In this document: in pieces, positions 1-5,995 of the stretch
How positions within the stretch are numbered: position 1 is the stretch's first letter
Layout: each line of letters starts with the position of its first letter
Origin: an uncultured Erysipelotrichaceae bacterium
GTDB taxonomy: Bacteria > Bacillota_I > Bacilli_A > Erysipelotrichales > Erysipelotrichaceae
Direction: 5' to 3'
Length of the DNA stretch: 12,337 nucleotides
NCBI GenBank assembly: GCA_937957895.1
Contig: CALFEZ010000052.1
Coordinates: 1-12,337 of the forward strand
Made by a program: the position numbers and the translations under genes
Notes under the pieces: model-generated
Database searches by the model: none
Seen by the model: only the letters and a program-made list of their open reading frames with translations
Told to the model about the DNA's origin: nothing

Positions 1-1
1 A

Positions 2-40
2 TCCAATGATGGCGATGTCGTCAAGATCTACATCGACTAA
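2..40 (+). CDS. 3' end of an unidentified rightward gene (partial)
   Basis: Only the last 12 codons and a TAA stop are in the window; the C-terminus reads SNDGDVVKIYID. The reading is supported mainly by context: an intrinsic terminator in the same direction follows 20 bases after the stop, and the next gene comes from the opposite strand. The tail is too short to assign a family. The opposite strand is also open here (an ATG at 109 reading left), but it has no ribosome site and would place the terminator hairpin inside the gene, so I prefer the rightward reading. Confidence 0.45.
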   Translation, partial: SNDGDVVKIYID

Positions 41-59
41 AGCAATCCCATCCTGATCC

Positions 60-91
60 ACACTGCGGGTGATCATATCCGCAGTGTTTTT
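60..91 (+). terminator. Intrinsic terminator of the left-edge gene
   Basis: A perfect 8-bp stem (CACTGCGG at 61-68 with CCGCAGTG at 79-86), extendable by an A-T pair at 60/87, encloses a 10-base loop and is followed directly by five T (87-91). It lies 20 bases after the TAA at 38-40 and faces the leftward terminator at 127-177, as expected between convergent transcripts. Confidence 0.85.
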
Positions 92-126
92 GATGCTTGG
101 ATCAATCATGCAAACAATCATTACAT

Positions 127-177
127 AAAAAAGGCAGAACCCTTATCACTGATCGAACTTCAGCGATAAGGATTCTG
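127..177 (-). terminator. Intrinsic terminator of the yuiD-nfu operon
   Basis: A long stem pairs 135-151 with 161-177, with two mismatches (140/172 and 148/164) and a 9-base loop at 152-160. On the minus strand it is followed after two C by six T (A-run at 127-132). It lies about 45 bases past the stop of the nfu-like gene and is oriented for it. Confidence 0.85.
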
Positions 178-222
178 ACCTTTGGTTTTCATTTAAAGAA
201 ACAAAAACAATAAAACGCTTTG

Positions 223-459
223 CTAATCTACCACGATGACTTCTGTCACAAAAGGGATCTCATCAGTTAGGATCGCCTCGACACCAAGTTTGATCGTGTC
301 ATCGGCAAATCCACAACCAATGCATGCTCCCAGCATTCTAACCGACACAACGCCGTTTTCATCCACATCGACAAACTCGACATCACCGCCATCACGTTGT
401 ATATATGGACGAATCTTATCGATCGTGTCGATGATTTCTTCAATAAATTTCTCTTTCAT
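223..459 (-). CDS. nfuA: Nfu/NifU C-terminal-domain iron-sulfur scaffold protein
   Basis: A 78-residue protein made of only the NifU C-terminal-like (Nfu) domain. Early residues form the usual helix (IIDTIDKIRPYIQRDGGDV), then beta strands, then the conserved CxxC (C46 and C49 in GACIGCG), then the closing helix and a VTEV strand. In this family two monomers use the two CxxC motifs to hold a [4Fe-4S] cluster and pass it to target proteins in the cytoplasm. The length fits short Firmicutes versions. The start is well set: GGAGG lies a few bases upstream. It is downstream of the yuiD-like gene, whose TAA stop (469-471) abuts this ribosome site, so the two are probably co-transcribed and coupled. 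Possible clients nearby include the Fe-S proteins RnfB and RnfC, but that link is inference. The symbol is by family resemblance. Confidence 0.9.
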   Translation of the reverse strand: MKEKFIEEIIDTIDKIRPYIQRDGGDVEFVDVDENGVVSVRMLGACIGCGFADDTIKLGVEAILTDEIPFVTEVIVVD

Positions 460-468
460 GCTGCCTCC

Positions 469-924
469 TTATTTGATCAAAAAGATGATCAACGCCATGA
501 TGATACCGACAAAGAAACCACCAATGACTTCAGTCCATTTATGCCCTAGAACTTCTTTGATCTTAAGCATGTATATTGGGTCATCCAGATTTGTCTGAGT
601 CAGTAACTGGATATCTTTGATCAATTGTTGGGTGATCCTGATGTTTTGCCCGGCATAATAGCGAACATTCGCAGCATCGTATGCTACGATCATCCCAAAC
701 ATCAATGTTACTGCAAAGATGGTGGAAGAAAAATGTTCCTGTATGCCAACTGCCAACGTCAAGGCTGTCACGGTCGATGTATGAGAGCTAGGAAAACCGC
801 CGCTTTCAAAAAGCAAACGGGGCTTCCATTGCTTGGTCCGCAAATAGTAAAAGGCCGGTTTCAATGATTGAGCGACCAAATTTGCAAACAATGCTGCCCA
901 AAACGGATACATGACACCTAACAT
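469..924 (-). CDS. yuiD: YuiD/DUF212 divergent PAP2-family membrane protein
   Basis: This 151-residue protein matches the DUF212 family, called divergent PAP2 or acid phosphatase/vanadium-haloperoxidase-related proteins (B. subtilis YuiD). Visible hallmarks are SGGFPSSH at 41-48, YDAANVR at 82-88 and LGHKWTEVIGG at 126-136, which line up with the GGMPSSH, YDAxGVR and LGHxxxEVxxG blocks of the family. Hydrophobic segments lie at about 5-25, 48-60, 68-83 and 132-150, so it is an integral membrane protein. The PSSH block resembles a PAP2 phosphatase active site, suggesting a lipid phosphate substrate, but to my knowledge no activity is established for this family. The start at 924 is supported by GAGGTGA just upstream. 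An extended -10 promoter lies about 18 bases before the start, so the leader is only about ten bases. Confidence 0.88.
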   Translation of the reverse strand: MLGVMYPFWAALFANLVAQSLKPAFYYLRTKQWKPRLLFESGGFPSSHTSTVTALTLAVGIQEHFSSTIFAVTLMFGMIVAYDAANVRYYAGQNIRITQQLIKDIQLLTQTNLDDPIYMLKIKEVLGHKWTEVIGGFFVGIIMALIIFLIK

Positions 925-941
925 GTTTTCACCTCGCCATG

Positions 942-952
942 ATTATAACACA
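942..952 (-). promoter_or_regulatory. Extended -10 promoter of yuiD-nfu
   Basis: On the minus strand TGTG-T-TATAAT: a perfect -10 hexamer (942-947) with the Bacillus-type TRTG -16 element (949-952). No clear -35 is seen. The predicted transcript start is near 935, placing the GAGGTGA ribosome site almost at the 5' end of the message. Confidence 0.7.
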
Positions 953-965
953 AGAAATAAAGGGA

Positions 966-976
966 TGTGATATAAT
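966..976 (+). promoter_or_regulatory. Extended -10 promoter of cvfD-pgi
   Basis: TGTG-A-TATAAT, with the TRTG element at 966-969 and the -10 at 971-976. The -35 position (around 948-953) has no good match and would overlap the -10 region of the divergent yuiD promoter. The predicted start near 983 gives a leader of about 17 bases containing an AGAGGG ribosome site. Confidence 0.72.
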
Positions 977-999
977 AGCACTAATCAAAGAGGGTTAAG

Positions 1000-1362
1000 A
1001 TGTATCATGTAGGTCAGGTTGTTGTCGGGTATGTGACCGGCATCCAGCCTTATGGAGCGTTTGTGTATATCGATAAAGAAACATCAGGCTTGATTCATAT
1101 TTCTGAATTGTCTGATAATTTTGTGCGTGACATCAGTCAGTATGTCCAGATAGGGGACAGTCTTCATTTGAAGGTGTTAGAAGTAAGTGAAGATCAAAAA
1201 CAACTGAAACTGTCACTTAAAGCCATTTACCAACGCCCCATGCGAAGGCATCGGACCAAACTGAAAGATCAGAAACTGCCCTCCAACAATCTCGGGTTTC
1301 AAACACTTGCGAAACAATTACCGAAATGGATCGCTCAATGGAAGGAAAAATACGATGATTAA
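1000..1362 (+). CDS. cvfD: S1-domain RNA-binding protein, CvfD/YugI family
   Basis: A 120-residue protein with one S1 RNA-binding domain at residues 3-75 (GQVVVGYVTGIQPYGAFV, then SGLIHISELS and the LKLSLKAI end strand), a basic stretch (PMRRHRTKLK, 80-89) and a C-terminal GFQTLAKQLPKWI segment (99-111). This arrangement is that of the CvfD/YugI general stress protein 13 family, which acts as a cytoplasmic post-transcriptional regulator in Gram-positive bacteria. It is not ribosomal protein S1, which has several such domains. The start follows AGAGGG and a promoter 24 bases upstream. Its last codons overlap the pgi start by eight bases, so translation of the pair is probably coupled. From memory, yugI also lies near pgi in B. 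subtilis. Which RNAs it binds cannot be told from here. Confidence 0.88.
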   Translation: MYHVGQVVVGYVTGIQPYGAFVYIDKETSGLIHISELSDNFVRDISQYVQIGDSLHLKVLEVSEDQKQLKLSLKAIYQRPMRRHRTKLKDQKLPSNNLGFQTLAKQLPKWIAQWKEKYDD

Positions 1363-2629
1363 AACAGATTTGACGTATGCAAAATTGGATAGAGATTTAT
1401 CCGACTATCAGAACGAAGTAAAACGGATCCATAGTTGGATTCATGAAAAAACCTATAAGGGAAACGACTATCTTGGGTGGGTCGATTGGCCGATCGATCA
1501 TGACAAGTCTGAATTTGAGAAAGTTAAAGAAGTGGCTGCAAAAGTGAGACAGGAAGCCGAAGTGCTGTTGGTTTGTGGGATCGGTGGTTCTTATTTAGGT
1601 GCAAGAGCTGCTATCGAGTTTGTCAAAGGATTGTATGCTGATGACACATTGGAGATCCTCTATGTCGGAAACACATTCTCATCGACGGCATTGCTGCAAA
1701 TACTCGATAGAGTCAAAGACAAATCAGTCTATTGCAACGTGATCTCAAAATCAGGAACGACCACTGAAACAGCATTGGCATTTCGAATCATTCGCAGTTA
1801 TTTGGAAACTCGCTATGGAAAAAAAGAAGCAGCAAACCGTATCATCGCGACTACCGACCGAGCAAAAGGGACACTCAATGAACTGGCAAACAAAGAAGGA
1901 TACACCATGTTTACGATCCCCGATGATATTGGGGGACGGTATTCAGTGTTCACTTCCGTTGGTTTGTTTCCAATTGCCTGTGCAGGGATCGATATCGATC
2001 AGTTGATGCAAGGCAGCAGGCAAGCATACATCGATCTAAACAATGATGATATCACAACCAACGAAGCATATAAGTATGCCATTGCCAGAAAAAACATCGA
2101 AGAACAAGGCAAAGACGTGGAGATCTTTGTTAGTTACGAAAGTCATTTTGCCATGTTGGCAGAGTGGTGGAAACAATTGTTTGGTGAGTCGGAAGGCAAA
2201 GAAGGAAAAGGCATCTACCCTGCGTCTGTTGTTTTTTCTACTGACCTTCACTCTATGGGACAGTTCATTCAAGAAGGAAAGAAAATCTTCTTTGAAACGG
2301 TACTTAAGTTGAAAACACCGCTCAAAGATGGTGTAGTGCCATTTTTTGAAGACGATGCCGATCAGCTCAACTACCTGACAGACAAGAGCTTGCATTGGAT
2401 CAATGAACAAGCCATGCTGGGTACTTTGCAGGCACACGTAGAAGATGGAGGTATCCCAAACATTTTGATCGAGATCGAAGATCATAGTGCATACACGTTT
2501 GGATATCTGATCTATTTCTATTTCAAAGCATGTGCCATGAGTGTATACATGCAGGATGTCAATCCATTCGATCAACCCGGTGTCGAAGTGTATAAGCGAA
2601 ACATGTTCAAGCGATTAGGCAAAAAGTAA
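1355..2629 (+). CDS. pgi: Glucose-6-phosphate isomerase
   Basis: A 424-residue phosphoglucose isomerase interconverting glucose 6-phosphate and fructose 6-phosphate in glycolysis and gluconeogenesis. Signatures are clear: CGIGGSYLGARAA (74-86), the sugar-phosphate loop ISKSGTTTET (130-139), GGRYSVFTSVG (193-203), GESEGKEGKG (277-286, with the likely catalytic Glu at E280), H299 in TDLHSMGQ, and the C-terminal DQPGVEVYKR (406-415) carrying the catalytic Lys K414. Length is normal for the short bacterial type. I chose the ATG at 1355 because GGAAGGA lies upstream at 1339-1345. An in-frame ATG at 1307 would add 16 residues deep inside cvfD with no ribosome site and no family match. The gene ends in a strong terminator. 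Confidence 0.97.
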   Translation: MIKTDLTYAKLDRDLSDYQNEVKRIHSWIHEKTYKGNDYLGWVDWPIDHDKSEFEKVKEVAAKVRQEAEVLLVCGIGGSYLGARAAIEFVKGLYADDTLEILYVGNTFSSTALLQILDRVKDKSVYCNVISKSGTTTETALAFRIIRSYLETRYGKKEAANRIIATTDRAKGTLNELANKEGYTMFTIPDDIGGRYSVFTSVGLFPIACAGIDIDQLMQGSRQAYIDLNNDDITTNEAYKYAIARKNIEEQGKDVEIFVSYESHFAMLAEWWKQLFGESEGKEGKGIYPASVVFSTDLHSMGQFIQEGKKIFFETVLKLKTPLKDGVVPFFEDDADQLNYLTDKSLHWINEQAMLGTLQAHVEDGGIPNILIEIEDHSAYTFGYLIYFYFKACAMSVYMQDVNPFDQPGVEVYKRNMFKRLGKK

Positions 2630-2653
2630 ACGGCTCTTTGAGCCGTTTTTTTT
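2629..2653. terminator. Bidirectional terminator between pgi and ltaS-like gene
   Basis: A perfect 8-bp stem (AACGGCTC at 2629-2636 with GAGCCGTT at 2640-2647) has a 3-base loop and is followed by T through 2653. Its first base is the last base of the pgi stop. The leftward ltaS-like gene stops at 2652-2654 on the other side, and its minus-strand exit reads TTTACTTTTT, so the same hairpin likely ends both converging operons. Confidence 0.88.
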
Positions 2654-4610
2654 ATGGTAATATGCTTTTTCGGTATTTGAAGTAATCTGTTTTTAGGATC
2701 TCCTCACTGATCGTGAACTGATTTTTGACATACATATTGATTTTGAGGATCTCTTCTTCGGTATATGTGTCATTTTCATCATATGGAACGAATGCTTGAC
2801 GAGTGGCATAGAACTCACCTTTTTCAGTTTTCCAACTGCCATTGGTAAAAATCACGACATTGTTGAGATCACTGAATAGGTCTTGTCCAATATAAATTCT
2901 TGGATCGAAGTCTAAACCAAACAAGTTGGCAATCGTTGGCAGGATGTCGATTTGTGAGCCTGGTGTGGAAATCGTTTTTGGTGACGAGTTTTTATGGTAG
3001 ATGATCAATGGAGAACGATCGATCGACAAACCTTCTGAACGATCCACATAAGGTGTGTGTTTAACTATTTCATTGTAATTGATCCTGAAAGGATGATGAT
3101 CCGCATACAACACAAACACAGTGTCATCCATAAGATCATCTTCTTCAAAAAGTTCAAACAAGCGAGCCAAACCACGATCAAAATCGATGCTTTTGGACAT
3201 ATATCGTTTGATATCCATACTGGCATTTGGCATGTATTGGTTGACTTCATCCAGATATCGATTGCCTAAGGTCGAATCAGAATCATACACAAAATGCATG
3301 GCAGCCGTTATGACAAATGCCATAAAAGGACGATCCTGTTTGCTGTAGACTTCATACGATTTTTCAAGCAATGTCAAATCACTGGGCCATCCTTTCAGCA
3401 TAGGGATCTGGAGTTGTTCACTGTGATAAAACCACTCAGAACCCATGTTGGTATGCCATGGAGTACGGGGATAGAACTTGTCAGGGTAACTATGATAGGA
3501 AGAGACATGATATCCATTGTCTTTGAATAGATTAAAGACTGATTGTGGATACTCATTCTCATAGTATTCATAAGGCGTGCATGCTGATACAACGGGAATC
3601 AAAGATACAAGACCCATGAATTCACTCTCTCCGGTAGCACACGATGCCTTGACAGCATAATAATCATCAAAGTAGAATCCTTCATGCATCAAGCGGTAGA
3701 GTGTTGGTGTCAATTGAGGATGGATTGCCATATAATCAAAAGCTTCTACCATGATGTATACGAGGTTTTTATCTTTGAAAATCCCGGTCATATCATTTTT
3801 GGAGGAGATGACCCTTTTTAACAGATAGTCATCGATCTGTTTGATCTTTTCATCAGTCTCGCGATATGCCAGATCAGTCCATAAATCCGTTTTGAGTTTG
3901 CGTGTCAGATCCGGTTTTTGATCAGGATCTGGATTAATGGGGTCATCAGGTTTGATGATGATCTCAGAGTCAATGTCATGAAACAGCATGATCACATCCC
4001 GTATACCATATCGCTGTACTCCCAGTTCTTTGATCGCCAATGTTGTCTGCGTGGGGTTGTGATATAGAAGTTTTGGAGTGTATACTTGAAACCCGGCAAC
4101 GAACCAGTTGAGGGACTGTAAAGAAAGCAAGTGGACAAAGATCAACACTGCCGTCATCATTGCGATGGCTTTGATTTCCATTTTGCGTTTGGGGATACGG
4201 ATCCATCTTTTTTGGATAACGAAATAAGTCATCAGCATTGGGAAAAAGTAAGCAATGTATCGAAACTTGATTGCCTTTAGAAAGTCCAATACATAATCCG
4301 TCACATTGGTCGCAGTCGTTTTAGCAGTGCTGAAGCTTACATAGTATCCCATGTAATCATGAAAACTCGATTGGAACAATGCATAAAAAGCATAAGCAAA
4401 AAGAGCAAAATACATGCATATCCTACTCCATCTTCGATTCATCAAGCTTGTAATAATGGCAAGTGTCAATCCGGCACTCAACACAAAAAGCAAGATCCGG
4501 ATCTTGGAAGGAGAAAACACATCAAAATCACTGAATAATGCAAACAGGAACTCTATGGCAGCGAAGGATGCTGCATAGATCAACCAGAATGTCAAAATTC
4601 GCCTTATCAT
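2652..4610 (-). CDS. LTA synthase-family sulfatase (polyglycerolphosphate polymerase-like)
   Basis: A 652-residue polytopic enzyme. Five hydrophobic segments lie in the N-terminal third (about 3-26, 36-56, 62-80, 116-133, 147-165), then a linker and an extracytoplasmic sulfatase-fold domain (about 280-600), the layout of LtaS-type enzymes. These transfer glycerol phosphate from phosphatidylglycerol to build lipoteichoic acid. Likely catalytic and Mn-binding residues by alignment to the S. aureus pattern: E289 in MVEAF, the nucleophile T326 in CATGESEF (counterpart of KTSDAEF), H439 in AAMHF, and D504-H505 in YADHH. It could instead be a primase or another phosphoglycerol transferase of the family, so no symbol is given. 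AGGAG stands eight bases before the start. It follows apbE by 16 bases and is probably co-transcribed with it. Confidence 0.88.
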   Translation of the reverse strand: MIRRILTFWLIYAASFAAIEFLFALFSDFDVFSPSKIRILLFVLSAGLTLAIITSLMNRRWSRICMYFALFAYAFYALFQSSFHDYMGYYVSFSTAKTTATNVTDYVLDFLKAIKFRYIAYFFPMLMTYFVIQKRWIRIPKRKMEIKAIAMMTAVLIFVHLLSLQSLNWFVAGFQVYTPKLLYHNPTQTTLAIKELGVQRYGIRDVIMLFHDIDSEIIIKPDDPINPDPDQKPDLTRKLKTDLWTDLAYRETDEKIKQIDDYLLKRVISSKNDMTGIFKDKNLVYIMVEAFDYMAIHPQLTPTLYRLMHEGFYFDDYYAVKASCATGESEFMGLVSLIPVVSACTPYEYYENEYPQSVFNLFKDNGYHVSSYHSYPDKFYPRTPWHTNMGSEWFYHSEQLQIPMLKGWPSDLTLLEKSYEVYSKQDRPFMAFVITAAMHFVYDSDSTLGNRYLDEVNQYMPNASMDIKRYMSKSIDFDRGLARLFELFEEDDLMDDTVFVLYADHHPFRINYNEIVKHTPYVDRSEGLSIDRSPLIIYHKNSSPKTISTPGSQIDILPTIANLFGLDFDPRIYIGQDLFSDLNNVVIFTNGSWKTEKGEFYATRQAFVPYDENDTYTEEEILKINMYVKNQFTISEEILKTDYFKYRKSILP

Positions 4611-4626
4611 ATGACCACTCCTATGT

Positions 4627-5769
4627 TTATGGTGTAAATACGCGAGAATACTGGATCAACGAATCCGTGATAGCAACATGATATCCTTCACTTTGTGCTA
4701 TGTTTCCATTTGTGGGAATCGGATTATCATTTGCAAATATCCAAAACGCACCAATCAACTCATCCGGATATTCTTGTTGCAGAGCTTCAATATATGCCAA
4801 TCCTTGTTCGTAAGGCATCAAAAACAAGATGGTGGAAAGTGCATCGGCGATCCCGGAATCTTTGGTAATTGCGGTAACACTATGGAAGTAAGTTTCAGGG
4901 AATAATGTATTTGGATTGATCAAATGGTGATATGACTTACCATCTGTACCCAAATAGTATCTTTGATAATCACCGCTGGTGACGATCGAGACTGAAAATG
5001 GGATCCGAAGGGTATCGGCAGAACGTTGTGTGAACATCTCAGGAAGTTCGACGCCGATCGCCCATGGGTCTTTATTGGCACGGGTATTGATGGTCCGTAC
5101 ATTGCCGCCGGCACTGATGACACCATGCTTAAGACCCGCTGCTTCCAATCTTCTTGCAACAAACTCAGTAGCATATCCTTTGGCAGTCGCTCCGACATCC
5201 AAGGATGCACAGGCATCGGTCAGAAAGACCGTTTTGGCTTCTTCATCGATCTGCACGTAATCCCAACCTGTACAGAGCTTCGCTTGCTCCAACATAGCCA
5301 ATGATGGAACAGCTCCGCCTTGTCCTTGGCTGTTTTTTTCAAGTCCTCTTTCACGATAATCATGCCAGATGTTCAAGACAGCACCCATCGAGATGTCCAA
5401 CAACTGCTCACCTTCATCATACCAGAGTTTGCTCATTTTGATCAGATCGATGATGATCGGATCTACTTCAACCGGAGAAAGACCTGCCTGACGATTGATC
5501 GTGTGTATGTTGTTGATGCCTGGATAGGCATTGTACTTATCGAAAAGGTTGTTCAAATACAAAAAGTCTTGCTGCATCTGATCGAAATACTGATCAAATT
5601 CTGCACGAGTTTCGGTGTAAGCGATGATACGAATGATCGTATCAAAACCGGCATCGAATGTCGTCTGATCGAATCGTCTCAAATCGCCATTTTCGTTAGG
5701 ATCATCATTGGGTTGACATCCACTTAAAAGGATAAAACCAAATAAAAACAAGATAATAATTTTCTTCAT
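4627..5769 (-). CDS. apbE: FAD:protein FMN transferase (ApbE), lipoprotein
   Basis: ApbE covalently attaches FMN from FAD to a Thr of extracytoplasmic proteins such as RnfG and RnfD. The 380-residue protein starts with a lipoprotein signal (MKKIIILFLFGFILLSGC, lipobox Cys at 18), so it is anchored on the outer face of the membrane. Family blocks are present: LDISMGAVLNIW (124-135), LDVGATAKGYATE (190-202), SAGGNVR (219-225), TSGDYQRYY (264-272), YHHLINPNT (280-288) and the Mg-binding DSGIADALST (304-313). I start at 5769, not at the in-frame ATG at 5796, because the latter lies upstream of the -10 and would precede the signal peptide; GGTGA sits before the chosen ATG. It is divergent from rnfC, fitting a role in flavinylating that complex. 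Symbol apbE (ftp is used for some orthologues). Confidence 0.95.
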   Translation of the reverse strand: MKKIIILFLFGFILLSGCQPNDDPNENGDLRRFDQTTFDAGFDTIIRIIAYTETRAEFDQYFDQMQQDFLYLNNLFDKYNAYPGINNIHTINRQAGLSPVEVDPIIIDLIKMSKLWYDEGEQLLDISMGAVLNIWHDYRERGLEKNSQGQGGAVPSLAMLEQAKLCTGWDYVQIDEEAKTVFLTDACASLDVGATAKGYATEFVARRLEAAGLKHGVISAGGNVRTINTRANKDPWAIGVELPEMFTQRSADTLRIPFSVSIVTSGDYQRYYLGTDGKSYHHLINPNTLFPETYFHSVTAITKDSGIADALSTILFLMPYEQGLAYIEALQQEYPDELIGAFWIFANDNPIPTNGNIAQSEGYHVAITDSLIQYSRVFTP

Positions 5770-5784
5770 TGAATCACCGGAAAC

Positions 5785-5795
5785 ATTATAGCACA
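5785..5795 (-). promoter_or_regulatory. Extended -10 promoter of apbE-ltaS
   Basis: On the minus strand TGTG-C-TATAAT (-10 at 5785-5790, TRTG at 5792-5795). No strong -35 hexamer is visible at 17 bp; the region is AT-rich and overlaps a candidate operator. The predicted start near 5779 gives a leader of about ten bases before the ATG at 5769. Confidence 0.72.
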
Positions 5796-5802
5796 CAGTT
5801 GA

Positions 5803-5820
5803 TAATTAATATATTAACAA
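5803..5820. promoter_or_regulatory. Candidate Rex-type redox operator (weak)
   Basis: The 18 bases TAATTAATATATTAACAA match 12 of the 14 defined positions of the clostridial Rex consensus TTGTTAA-N4-TTAACAA, differing at positions 2 and 3. The site overlaps the -35 region of the apbE promoter and lies about 90 bp upstream of the rnf -10. Rex senses NADH/NAD+ and often controls NADH-linked redox operons, which fits, but AT-rich intergenic DNA produces such matches by chance and no rex gene is in the window. Confidence 0.22.
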
Positions 5821-5906
5821 AACATCAAATGCATAAATCACACATAAGATGATGTCCGTTGAAAAGTACATTGATTCACAAAACCGATGTATTCCAAAAA
5901 AAAAAG

Positions 5907-5917
5907 TGTGGTATAAT
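5907..5917 (+). promoter_or_regulatory. Extended -10 promoter of the rnf operon
   Basis: TGTG-G-TATAAT (TRTG at 5907-5910, -10 at 5912-5917), preceded by a ten-base A run (5896-5905). No good -35. The predicted start is near 5924, giving a leader of about 72 bases before the rnfC ATG at 5996, longer than the other leaders in the window. The rest of the 5770-5995 intergenic region holds only this promoter, the apbE promoter and the candidate operator. Confidence 0.75.
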
Positions 5918-5995
5918 GGATGAGAAATAAAAAAACACAATATGTCAAGCGTTTTGCTTATTTCATTTTTTTATGAGAAAGGATTAGGTGAAGTT

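Noticed and set aside
1..109. Leftward frame from an ATG at 109 running off the left edge (36 codons open)
   Set aside because: No ribosome site precedes it, it begins just after a leftward terminator, and it would contain a strong rightward terminator hairpin (60-91). The rightward reading ending at 40 explains that hairpin.
469..924. Calling the YuiD-like protein an active acid phosphatase or haloperoxidase
   Set aside because: Only part of the PAP2 active-site pattern (PSSH) is present and the family has no established enzymatic activity that I know of.
1307..1354. Upstream in-frame ATG giving a 440-residue Pgi
   Set aside because: It lies deep inside cvfD with no ribosome site; the extra 16 residues are an out-of-frame reading of cvfD. 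The ATG at 1355 has GGAAGGA upstream.
5770..5796. Longer ApbE starting at 5796
   Set aside because: That ATG lies upstream of the predicted -10 and would put nine residues before a normal lipoprotein signal peptide.
5947..5975. Hairpin AAGC-GTTTT-GCTT followed by a T-rich run in the rnf leader, as a possible attenuator
   Set aside because: The stem is only four base pairs and the following run is interrupted; too weak to claim regulation.
5942..5995. Longer RnfC starting at 5942
   Set aside because: No ribosome site before 5942; AGGTGA precedes the ATG at 5996, and the added 18 residues have no place in the family.
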